Source: Mucidula mucida (taxonomy: Eukaryota; Basidiomycota; Agaricomycetes; Agaricales; Physalacriaceae). From it: a stretch of DNA of 64,000 nucleotides. A model generated the notes under the pieces. That model ran no database searches. It was not told the DNA's origin and saw only the letters and a list, made by a program, of their open reading frames with translations. The stretch lies in assembly GCA_015501055.1 (NCBI GenBank), contig JADNYV010000112.1, positions 1-64,000 on the forward strand. The letters are read 5' to 3'. Position numbers and translations under genes: made by a program. Shown piece by piece: positions 23,201 to 33,281 of this stretch (its first letter is position 1; every line of letters begins with the position of its first letter).

Positions 23201-24287
23201 GACGACGACTGAAGAAATAGAAGTACTTCTGGGAAAGCGGGAACACAGACAACGTAGTCGCAATTTGTAGCCTGTAGCTCCGAGAAGACTATCGCGGGGG
23301 TTGGTGCATGTGGAGGTTTCTTTGGATCGAAGACGGCCAGCGTATATCCACAGGAAGCCTTTTCGGTTCTGAATACATGATTGCGACAAGTCGAGTGCAC
23401 ATACAGTAGATGGAAGTTGCACAACGCCCATAACGTGAAACATGGCTACTGCATGGACAGATATCACACTACCTGTAAGATTCACCTCTCCATACCAGGG
23501 AATATGCATTGACTGCAGATTGTTCAGATTGGTGTATCCTACTGGTTTGGGATGGGCCGTAGATCCTGAATAAATGTCAGCTTGAAGATTAACACAAATG
23601 AGAGCATCAACGAACCCGACGAGTGTATGTAAAGAACAATTTGGTCTGGACCTTTCCGCTCGTAAGGAATATCTTGAGGATGGACAGTATATGGCGAGAG
23701 GTACAAATCCTGGAAATTGGGAAATGGCAGGACTTTCGGGACGGCATAATCCTTCTCAAGTAATGAGAAACTCTGGGTTGCCAATTGTTGCATGGCACGA
23801 TCGCCGCTGACGAGAAGATGCTCCACGCGCACTTGCTGGATGAGATGGGCGATGGCAGTGGGCGAATTCCGGATAGAAATAGGAAAAACAACGCAATTGG
23901 AACGCAACACGCTCATCAGCATAGTGAAGTACGTCACCGTGTCTGGGACAAAGTGAGATGCAATGCATATGGCCTAAAGTCGAGAGTACCGGATACAGCA
24001 AGTATACCAACGACAGGCGAGCTCGACATCGCCGGAGTCCAGGATACCTGCTCACGAACGAACCGGACAGCTCTGTGGACAGCATGAACAATTTCGAACC
24101 AGGTGATACACCGCAAGGCCCCCTCAGAATGATCATAGAACAGAAAGAGGCGATGGTCTGGATTGTGCTCAAGATGCCAGTCGAATACTTCTTGTAGGTC
24201 CAGTGAGCCATCTAGAGGCGGTGGAACGAAGGTCGTCGACAGGGCCTGAGTACGCGGCGGAATTGGGAGAAGACTCATTGGAGTCAT
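20269..24287 (-). CDS. NRPS-like adenylation-thiolation-reductase enzyme (adenylate-forming reductase)
   Basis: Multi-domain enzyme expected to activate a carboxylic acid as AMP ester, load it on a phosphopantetheine arm and release it as aldehyde with NADPH. The start chosen (24287) leads into PPLDGSLDLQEVFDWHL. The adenylation domain (about 22400-24287) has HSSGSTAHPKPV and a YGSTEIG-type motif. The carrier serine is rebuilt across an intron (21819-21866) as HGCDSLQASW. The reductase domain (20269-21817) has ITGTTGALGSYIL for NADPH and the YSESK catalytic motif, with CVGQLCGG beyond it. No condensation domain is present. The frame near 20690 (NPNYECVS, then FDIKKDIT) needs an unusual splice or a one-base shift, so integrity is uncertain. 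It lies beside the desaturases; the substrate may be a fatty acid or an aromatic/amino acid. Confidence 0.82.
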
Positions 24288-24553
24288 AAATGGCGAGGGC
24301 GAGGAACAGCCCAACGTCTGGTCTGCTTGAAGAGGGCAAAGAATCAAACTTATAGTATGATGTCACGCATCATGTCAAGCATGCGCACGCTAAGCAGCCA
24401 AAGTCCGAGATCAATGAATGGGGCTTCGGAATCGAATCTTGTGAACATTGACATGAGCGTTGGAACGAGCCAACTCAATCGGCCCATTTGTGGTCGCGAT
24501 CACGACATCATCGGCCGAGCAACACCTGACTTGTTCACCCATTTGTCACGATT

Positions 24554-25207
24554 GTGCTCTCACAACGACGACCTTCACATTGGAATCTCATCGCCATGCT
24601 CGTCCTCTCGATAACATATGTCCATCATGCTGCAAACCAAAAACACCAATATCCCCAGCACACTTTAGTCGTCCAAGACGTTGCCATGTTGACGCTTGAG
24701 GCCTTCCTCAAGATGGTCGATGATGGCCACAAGACGATCTGCTCGCTCGGTACATCGTGTCACTGGCGCCGGTTCCCCGACTTCGATCACTTCTACCATG
24801 AGATTCGCCCCACCGTTCCTGCGAATAGCACTCCTTTTCCTTTGGATGGAGTAGACACCCCATTCTCTGATTGGGCAGATCTCCGAGACACTTTTGCAAC
24901 TTCTACACATGTGCATATCGCAGTTTCCGGCAAGGTTACACAGGTGGCGTTTGTAGAATCCACGGCACCTGTCGCGTCGACTAGTCGTTTGAAACGAGAG
25001 CGAGACGACATTCCTGACACTTCGATGCATGGTCAGTCGCACCAGTGCACCTCGACGAGAGCGCCGTCTCGTCAGGACGACTGCGTGGGTGTCCCCTTGC
25101 AAGTGTCAATGTCCGCCTCGACTGGGATAGCACTCCTCGCCAGGGTGACGGCGTTTGGTGAGCCGTGCGCTGCTGGAGCGACAAGGGGTGGCCTTAAAAC
25201 AACATAG
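24554..25207 (+). CDS. Hypothetical protein, unrecognised
   Basis: A 217-codon frame, long for chance here. The middle part (LTLEAFLKMVDDGHKTICSL, FPDFDHFYHEIRP, FSDWADLRDTF) looks protein-like. The tail is Ser/Thr/Arg rich with a basic LKRERDD patch. I recognise no family; it could be a degraded exon of a larger gene. The region from 25208 to 25769 holds only a CTCATA microsatellite near 25597-25619. Confidence 0.35.
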   Translation: MLSQRRPSHWNLIAMLVLSITYVHHAANQKHQYPQHTLVVQDVAMLTLEAFLKMVDDGHKTICSLGTSCHWRRFPDFDHFYHEIRPTVPANSTPFPLDGVDTPFSDWADLRDTFATSTHVHIAVSGKVTQVAFVESTAPVASTSRLKRERDDIPDTSMHGQSHQCTSTRAPSRQDDCVGVPLQVSMSASTGIALLARVTAFGEPCAAGATRGGLKTT

Positions 25208-25596
25208 GAGGCTGTTTACGGGCTGTCGCGGGCGTTGACAGGGAGAATTCGGGTTTGAACCGCGCGAGGATGTCTCTCTTGGTCTGCGGGTTCTGTTTCA
25301 GGACGAGCAAGACAGATACGCCGTGTGTGTGAAGTAGACGACCACTGATGAGGCACTCGATGGTGACGAAGCAACAGATGACATGGACGCGGATGAGTAC
25401 ATGGGACTCTCGTTGCGGGGTTTGGGATAGTCACGGACAATGGATGTTATTATATTTTCTGTTAATCAATCCGGCTTAATGGGATGGCTATCATGGGGTC
25501 TGATAGTCGTTCGTCATCTCGTCATGTAGTGTATGCAGGCGTGTGCCCAATCAAATGTGACATTGCATTGGCGACCGTGAGCGTGAGCAGCCCCAA

Positions 25597-25619
25597 CTCA
25601 TACTCATACTCATACTCAT
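25597..25619 (+). repeat. CTCATA microsatellite
   Basis: About four tandem copies of CTCATA/ACTCAT in otherwise gene-free sequence. Confidence 0.7.
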
Positions 25620-25769
25620 CCAGGACTTTCCCACGCCTACCTACAGGAGCGCAAGTGAAAATAATTGAGACGACAGCGTGTCATGTTAAATATAGGCCCA
25701 ATCAATTGTCAGTCTTATTGGTAGTACATAGAACAAAACAGACTTTGGTTCTCTCCACTACTACGGTAC

Positions 25770-27134
25770 CTACTTCTTCTCAACGCGAATAAAGGAATTG
25801 ACGGTGTCATTGATCATCTGCTCCCAGCCGATATACTCATCAAGGCCCAGGAGCTCTTTGGCAAGGCTAACATCCGTGTCAGAGACCGGGCCAGGAAGCC
25901 CGGCGGCATCGGCGGTGGATGGCAATCTGCTCGCTAACTCGGGCTTTGTTTTCTGCAGATACTCCGCCGCCTGCTTCCAGGTGAAGAATCCTGCAGAAAT
26001 CAGGAATCTTTTGTTTCCAACTTCAGGCGAGACCTTTAACGCGCGTACGTGGGCCGTGGCAACATCGCGGACGTCAGTGTAGAGAGGCGTAAGCTGCATG
26101 GGAAGCGGACGCCCGTGTTCGCCATTGATCAGACTGTACACCATAACATTAGCACCAAGACGCGCGGGCTCCGGGACCGGGAATTGGTCGTTGAGAGGGC
26201 CGTAGATGAAAGGTGGATTCACTGAGGGCCACTGTTAATGATGACTTCTTTCAGAATGAACTTTTGAGTTACCGGTCGCCAGATCGATAAGTGCGTTCTC
26301 TTCAGCAAATTTCCATGCAGCCTTCTCAGCTAGAATCTTGCTAGCGATGTAGACCCAAAGAGGGTTGTGTTCGCTTTTGAAGACTTCCTCCACTGTGACA
26401 GAGCCCCAATCTGAAAGCGTCAGAGGAACCAGCACGGTTTGGTCACTCGGTAGATTTACCTTTCTGAGTGAGTGTTATTCCGGCGTAGGTCTTAGCCAAG
26501 TCAGCTTTGTAAGAGTTTGAGCACCCAATGCTCATGAGAGAAAGACGGACTGACGATCAATGGTTGTTCCCCAGCTGCTCGTAATGACGACTTTACTAAT
26601 TCCAACTTTGGCGGCGGTCTTGAGCACATTCAAATTTCCATCCTGGGCGATCTAAGAGGCGCCGCCGCCGTCAATGACTTCAGGTAATGGCAGGGGTCGC
26701 TTACAGAGATGATGACTTCGGGGGTGGCTTGGCCAGCCAGAGGGGAAGCGGCGTGAATGACCGCGTCGACTCCTAGGAGGAACGTTGGATTGACTACTGC
26801 TGAGATAAAAGTAGATAGTACCCTGCATAACGCTGGTGAGATCATCTTTCGAGATGTCGTTTACTTCCACAAGCGCGAAGTCGGGATTTTGACTGATAGG
26901 TGCAGACTTGAGGGACTCGATCTTGCCCGCACGGACGGTCCTGTTTCCGGTTATCGAGAGAATTCTCAGAGGTATTCTGCATAAACGAACCCGCGAACAG
27001 CGTATCCTTCTTTCAGAAGCAAAGAAATGATGTAGGACGCGACGAATCCTGAGGCGCCAGTTACCTGAGAACGAGGTGAGTGCAGGACAAGCAACGATGG
27101 ACGTCAAAGTTACTAGGATGAGGAGCTTGGCCAT
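25770..27134 (-). CDS. Extended SDR, NAD(P)-dependent aldehyde/ketone reductase (DFR/GRE2-like)
   Basis: Start at 27134 (MAKLLIL) reads through an intron into VTGASGFVASYIISLLLKEG, the TGxxGxxA dinucleotide motif. After a further intron come TVRAGKIESLKSA and a region ending ISKDDLTSVMQG. The active-site element is YIASKILAEKAAW (YxxxK) around 26320-26345. NPPFIYGPLND follows (26222 downward) and the C-terminus is LGLDEYIGWEQMINDTVNSF. Length and motifs match dihydroflavonol-4-reductase/methylglyoxal-reductase relatives in fungi, which reduce aldehydes or ketones. It may act on the aldehyde released by the adjacent A-T-R enzyme (inference). It is divergent from the hydrolase gene at 27448. 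Confidence 0.85.
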
Positions 27135-27447
27135 GATAGATTGATGTTGGCACAGAGTAGCATCGTTCGCAAGTATATATGTGAATGACTACTTTCGGAC
27201 TGCTGTAGAAACATTCAAAATGGTCGTCCGTCACACGTCACGAATACATTCTGCCGGATCCTTCCGGCAATTATCTTAACTCTATTTGGGCCCATATGGA
27301 GCATCCGTCGACTTGAAAGCTATACTATTTACGGTCCCCTGTTCTTCGGCGGTAAACATCACTCACTCTCCAAGATGAATTTTCACAAGCGTTTGAATAC
27401 GCGGTCGACGATAAATCAAACGAAGTGGGCCACTGAGGTGAACCGTT
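27135..27447. promoter_or_regulatory. Divergent promoter between SDR and hydrolase
   Basis: The 313 bp between two start codons has no coding signal. A TATATA-like run (about 27172-27180) sits ~40 bp upstream of the SDR start on the minus strand. The arrangement suggests co-regulation; no specific operator was identified. Confidence 0.45.
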
Positions 27448-28798
27448 ATGGCTGCCTTTCTGGCAGTAGACGAATTCATCCTTCCTGATAGAGGCGACCT
27501 CTGGATCTTAGCAAAGCGGTACCGCAACTCTGACCCTTCTCAGAGGTCGGACAACATTTCGGGACCTCGCTTAATCCCTCTCTTCGCCCATGCCTTGGGG
27601 TATCGTATGTTTTGGACCTCTCTCTAGTCGTAGCACTAACGGATTGGTCACCAGATAAAGAGCACTGGGAACCCACTTTGGAAGCTCTGTTTGATATCAA
27701 CTGTCAACCGTCTCAGCATGCAGTGCTGCACATTCAAGAAGCATGGTGTATTGATTGTCAAGATCATGGGGAGAGTGCTATTCTCAATGAAGAAGCGCTG
27801 TTAACAAGACCCCGATTTATCTGTGAGTCAAACTTCCCGCGTTTACCTGCATTGAGATGAAGCATCAACCAGCGGGTTATGACTATGCACAGACCTTCGA
27901 TGTTCTCATCAAATCTGGGCTCGTCGACTTTAGCGCGCAGGCACGAATCATTCTGATCGGCCACTCTGCTGGGGCCGCGTCCGTGTCAGTTCATCGAATC
28001 CCGCTCTGCTAATGTGTGAAACTTAGGCCCTCTTAGCATCCTGGCTACCCTACCTGTCCTTGATCATCGCATCGAAAAAATTATCCTGGTTGAGCCAGTG
28101 ATGATCACACGACAGCTGATGAATAGCAGTCCCGCAGCGCACTGCTTACGGATAGAATGATCTCGCTCAGCCAGTCACAGCGAGATGTTTGGGAGAACCG
28201 GGAAGAAGCTCGTCAATGGATGTTGTCGCGAAATCCGTGGCGCAGATGGGATCCACGGGTTTTGGACCATTACGTGGTACGAAAATGTTCCTTTCATGAT
28301 TACTGTATCAACTCACGGCGTACACGCCAGACGCATGGTCTGCGACATCCTCGATCACAAGCTCCGACTATCGATAAGACAGTAACGTTATCTTGCACAA
28401 AGGACGTGCAAGCAACGGCGTATCGGCATTCAGATGTTCAGTTCGAGGTGCTTGATCGCCTTTCTGAAATCTGCCCTCTCATACCTGTACATGTCGTTTT
28501 CGGTACTGAAGCGGACCATTCGTAAGGACTAATGCAATCTTCTCATGTTTACACGCTAACTTTTGAGTTTACAAGGCCATTGTTCATTCAGAACGGAATC
28601 TGTAGTCCGAATGGTATCCCTCAAGTCGCCTCCGTGACTCGGATTCCTCAAGCAGGGCATATGGTCCGTATACATCACTGCCTGATGCAGACATACTACT
28701 TAAGGTCGGTGCCGCAGATTGTCGAGGAAGCCCCCGAAGGGTTGGCTTACGCACTATGGGCTATAATGGCTCGCAATGTACCACAACCAAGATTATGA
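27448..28798 (+). CDS. Alpha/beta hydrolase (AKT2/AFT2-like or related serine hydrolase)
   Basis: The start at 27448 gives MAAFLAVDEFILPDRGDLWI. An intron then joins FAHALG to KEHWEPTLEALFD, the oxyanion-strand region of this family. IQEAWCIDCQDHGESAI follows, then the nucleophile elbow IGHSAG (27952-27975). Later exons give LDHRIEKIILVEPVM, REEARQWMLSRNPWRRWDPR and VFGTEADHS. The catalytic-His segment IPQAGHM is spliced to IVEEAPEGLA, ending at 28798. Between LRIE and SQSQRDVW (about 28150) the frame changes, so a small intron or indel is there. Known relatives are peroxisomal hydrolases of host-selective toxin and other fatty-acid/polyketide clusters; the substrate here is unknown. Confidence 0.8.
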
Positions 28799-29057
28799 GC
28801 ATTGAGTAAAGTTATTTGACACCGTCCTCACACAGTGACTCTTTCGTTTGAGAACGATGTGTACTAAGCAAGCAACGCGATCAATGGCTCGTGTGATTTT
28901 GCATTCTCGATACAATCCATGCAACAAGCCAGGCCTCGAGATGATGTTCAACGGATTTCGGAGAAGGGTTACTAGGCGGCGGTTGGCCTCTGGAAGAGAA
29001 ACATAATTTGACTAACCAACACATACATTCCCGTACTACCGACTTGCTAACGCCATT
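28799..29057. other. Convergent intergenic gap
   Basis: 259 bp between the 3' ends of the hydrolase and P450-1; nothing recognisable. Confidence 0.5.
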
Positions 29058-31401
29058 TCATTCTGTCGTCATTCTCTTGCTCAAAAGGAGAGGGACTTGA
29101 GGCCCTTCTTGGAATTTACCTCGCACAGCCGGAAAAGAAGACACCTGCATCGGAGCGTGGCAGATTTCTACATTGTCCAGGGGCTTCAGGTTGAATGACT
29201 GCAGGAAAGCAGCTGTTAGAGCTTGCATGGACATTACTCTGAAATCAGCGGCCCGTCAGAAAATGTCCTGGAAGAAAGATTTATCAACGAACGCATATCG
29301 CCATCTGTATGGGCGAAGTCAGGTTTCACGGTGCAAAACAGAGACAACGTTACTACTTACCCAATACATGAACGGTTTCCGGCACCTGTCGACTTGGCTC
29401 AGATACCGTGCGAGTAAGGCGCAGAGTTAAATATACGCACTGAACGACAACCTGTTTACTGGTCAGCCTCGATGATTGTAGGCATGGAGAAGAGCGTACA
29501 GGTTAGCGTACATCCCGATGTTTATCGATTTCTCTGTCTCAAAGAAACGAGATGGTCTCCAACATTCAGCATCGGAACCCCATACGCTCTCGGATCTGCT
29601 CATGTTCGCGTTGCTTCGGGGAGTGACACTGGAGGGAGCAGGAAAACCCACCGATTGTAGTTCAGCAAGAAGTGATTAAGACTTGGCCCTTCTGTATCGG
29701 AACTTCTGATAAAATTCTGCCGTTGAGTCGACGATGGGTTCCGCCAAGGGTAGCACGTCGTCGTGTTCTGCAATCCTAGGTAGGGAATGGGCGAAAGGAT
29801 GAAGACGAAGCGATTCCTGTTGGGACTTTAGCTCATGTAAACGGTATGGAACAAGCAGTGCGAGGCTTTCCTTGATGACAGCATTCAAAAACGGCATAGA
29901 ATCGTAGTCCGTCGCGTCGAATTTTTGTCCTGCCAAGGTCTTTTGTCTACTGGCGACAGATACTTCGCTTCGCACCCTCTCCTGGTCCTCAGGATGTCGA
30001 GCAAGCTCGTACAGCAGCCACGCCACAGCACCGGCGGATGTATCGTGGCCTGCGAAAATGAAAGTCCTGCAAAAGGTTTGGCCATTGACGGGGTATTCAA
30101 TACAAGTAACGACTCACGCCATTTGGGCCAAAATCTCCTCTATCTGCATCTCTTTCTTGGGGTCGTTTGAAATCGACGCAGCGGCTGGATCACGTTCTAC
30201 GTCACAGAAGGAAAGGAAGGAGCGCGAAGACGAATACCTAAGACCCCGACAACATCCTTCTTGACGTCGTCCGTGTATTTCTCAGCGTCAGTTGAAAGAT
30301 TTTGTGAAGATGCGATACGCCACGCGTTCGCAGGTCTGACGGAATCTTGTGAAATGAGCGTTTTCCTTGGAAGGGAATAGCTCGAGGATACGAAGGACAG
30401 AGCGCGGGAGGAATCTCCATAGTGAGGCATATAGAATCTCCAATTGGGTTGCGTACAAGCGCATTTCTCCACTGGACGGATGTTAACGAAGGGATGAAAG
30501 AGGAACAAGGCGGACATACATGACACGGTGAAGAGCACGCAGTAGCTCGCTTTTCGTACCACTGATTGCTCCGAACGCGTACCTAAACGAAGCTGTTCTC
30601 CAGTCAGTACACCAAAAGGTATCATCATCGCGACATTGACCTATGCCGATCATTTCGAGAGATGCTCGACTAGTCCATTCCAGGATGTTGACATTGGTCG
30701 GTTCAGAACCGACCTTCTGTTTTAGCATGTTGATCAACTATGGCGACCGTCAGAGAGCTTGTCGGGTGACGCAAAAGATGGATGTAATCCACCGACCTCT
30801 GTACTTGACGACTGAAACAGTTCAAGTAGTTGACGGAGTTGCGTTCAGAAAAGGCAGGGTGAGCACTCTTCTTTGACGCTGGTGAATCAGAGCTTGCCAA
30901 GAGGTGAGTTCAGTTGAAGTAGTTGAACCATGCCTTTCGCACCCTCAGTTGACAAAACGCCCGGACCGAATGCAAGATGAAGCATGCGAGTATGATCCCC
31001 GGTTTTTGGATAGGCGGTAGGAGGGGAACCTTGGAGAATGTGCTCTAGTGCCTTCGCATCCGATACGAGCAAAGCGGATTGCTATTGAACTCTGAGTGTC
31101 TGAAAGCCGCGTCGCTCCATAAACCTACGCCGAAACACCCTCCGATGCGGACGATTGAACCGTATTGGCGGTACCACTGCAGCTCTAACGCGCCAGCGTC
31201 ATCTTGATGTCGAAGGACCCATTCATGCCCTGTATGTATAAGCTGTGAGCCGGGGTACATCGAGTGAGGGCATTCAATGTTTTCACCGAGCCAGAATGAA
31301 GGCCGCGCAGGGCCCCGTATGTGGCTTGTTACTGCGCGACGGCGAAGAGAGAACGGGACGACAACAGCCACGAAAACAAGGCAGATAATCGCAAAGATCA
31401 T
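29058..31401 (-). pseudogene. Cytochrome P450 (copy 1), heme loop not recognisable
   Basis: The start at 31401 gives a membrane anchor (MIFAIICLVFVAVVVPFSL) and ...LELQWYRQYGSIVRIGG. Later pieces are ILQGSPPTAYPKTGDHTRML, LEWTSRASLEMIGIGQ and the I-helix FAGHDTSAGAVAWLLYELA. RHPEDQERVRSEV and DSMPFLNAVIKESLALLV (ExxR region) follow. The C-terminal part has VWGSDAECWRPSRFF and NIGMYANLYALLH, where relatives continue into GPRxCIG. Here the bases after LLH read into a TGA with no FxxGxRxC in any frame nearby. A tail LKPLDNVEICHAPMQVSSFP is still visible to 29058. TGA also occurs after GQVLITSC. Loss of the heme-binding cysteine would abolish activity. Missplicing on my part is the alternative. 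Confidence 0.72.
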
Positions 31402-31513
31402 AGTACGGTCGTTGCATTGAAAACAGACTTTCCGTACCGCTTAAGGCCCACTTCGCAGAAAGGGAGGCTCGCATCAGAACATAGCAAAAACATTTAATAT
31501 CATGTCACGCATA

Positions 31514-32732
31514 CTAAATTGAGACGCCAATTGAATTTACCACTTCTCGTGGGAGGGACGCACTGCCAGCTACTGTGAGTACTCGAATACAACCGGGAGG
31601 AAGGAAGGTACACGCTTACAATCAAGTTCCCAGGTCCACGCAGAACGCTTTTGCGACGTGAGGTACATGTACGTCTGATGAGATGTCAGTTCGGGACCCA
31701 CTGTTCTTCCTCAACGTACTTCAGCAACATCTTCCGGCGCCAATCTAACGTCTTCATTTGCTTCAAATGCGGCATCGTATTGTGCCGTTTCCGGGTGTTA
31801 TCTGTCAGAATTTCTGTGGAGATTGTGAGATGAACTACACACTACCCGGTACCGTAAGTCCTTACCTCCATCGATGATTGCCTGAAGACGGCGAACATCA
31901 GGTACTGCATGGGACACAGATAGTATAGCGAAGAAGACTGACATGGATGACCTGAAGTATTTTCAGAATTTGAGAATCCTGAGGAAAGAGGGGAGGTGGT
32001 CTCACATGGATATTGGACTTGGAAAATTCTTTCGCGAGACTCTGGGATAAACCCCGAAGAGCGAAGCAGCCTGCGGCAAAGGCGCTGGTCATAGTGTTAC
32101 CTCTCAAACTCGCCGTAGCCCCGGTAAACAAGAGAGCTCCACGACTACCTTGAGAGTCCAAATCGTTGTCCAAGAACAATGAAATCGCCTGACGGGAGAA
32201 CTCGAACCCAGCTTCCACGTCTTCTTGCATCACGGAATGAACGTCCTGCGGAGTGATGTCGAGGAACTTTTTCCACACAAAATGTCCAGCTGTGTTCCAT
32301 AAAGCCACGCGAAAACAATACTGTGGAGCAGAATAGTCCTTCTTGATCGTAGTATATACGTCCGCCATTGAGACAGCACTGTAAACATCAACGGGGTAGA
32401 TGAGAGCCTGCGGCCAATAAGTGCAGTCAGAAAACAAACAGAGGGCCTGATGGAAATTGACCTTGGCCCCAATAGCAATGATCTCTTGGGCAACCGAATT
32501 GAGAGTCTCCGAGTTGCGGGAAATCAAAGCGACAGCAAAACCCTTTTTGCGAACAGGCGTCTGTTGAAAGAGTTCGGTTCGCCTCAGGAGTTTACACAGG
32601 GTGATGGAACTGACGCCGTCGCTGCTCCAGTTCCTGTCCCCGAACCTAAACCTAAAAGATTTCAATCAGAAAGACCAGAGCATTCCTGTGTAACTGAAGG
32701 GTACCTGCGATGATGGCGACTGGACACGACAT
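31514..32732 (-). CDS. Classical SDR oxidoreductase with altered active site
   Basis: The start at 32732 (MSCPVAIIAG) joins over an intron to LGSGTGTGAATA and then, over a second intron, to RLFAKKGFAVALISRN. Together these form the Rossmann GxGxGxG region and first strand. The middle part contains ALWNTAGHFVWKKFLDITPQ and VEAGFEFSRQAI. The substrate-loop segment GALLFTGATASLRGNTMTSA is followed by FAAGCFALRGLSQSLAKEFS; relatives usually have GKFALR, so the catalytic lysine position holds Cys. The C-terminal exons (SHAVPDVRRLQAIIDG, then FEANEDVRLAPEDVAE, TYMYLTSQKRSAWTWELD) end at 31514. The fold looks complete, but activity is doubtful because of the Cys. Confidence 0.8.
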
Positions 32733-33281
32733 GACCTCGTACAATGGTAAGCTAGCGAGAGAGACGAGATGACAGAGAACGCCGAAGAGACGATATCCCA
32801 CGCTTGAGTCATCAACGCTCGATCCAGCTTTTGATTCGGGCGAAGTAAATTTGGAAATGACTTCTTCCCAGTGCGAACGGAACAATCGAGTAAGGAATCC
32901 ACGAAAGACAGGATTAGACGCGTTTTGATATGGGAAAGATAAGGAATCCTGCAGATTGTAAGTGTATTCAGAATACGAATTATGAAATCCCGTCCTGCGG
33001 GCCAACTGCAGATGGACTGGTAAGTGAAACTTGACCTCGTACTTCGGGCGAACTGAGATGAGCGTGCTGGTTCAAGGCGTCTGTTCAAGCAGGCTGCCGC
33101 AGTCAAGGGAACTTTGACAAAGAAGCCATCACTTGATCGTGTCATCGAGACACTGGCCTCTCTTCACCTGTCGTGACGCATTCACATGCGCTTCTCGTTC
33201 AAACTTCACAGTTTCCTGCGTAATTCTACAGTCTTCGTCAACCCCATCCAAGATCGCGCACTAGACAGCCCGCGTCAAGAT

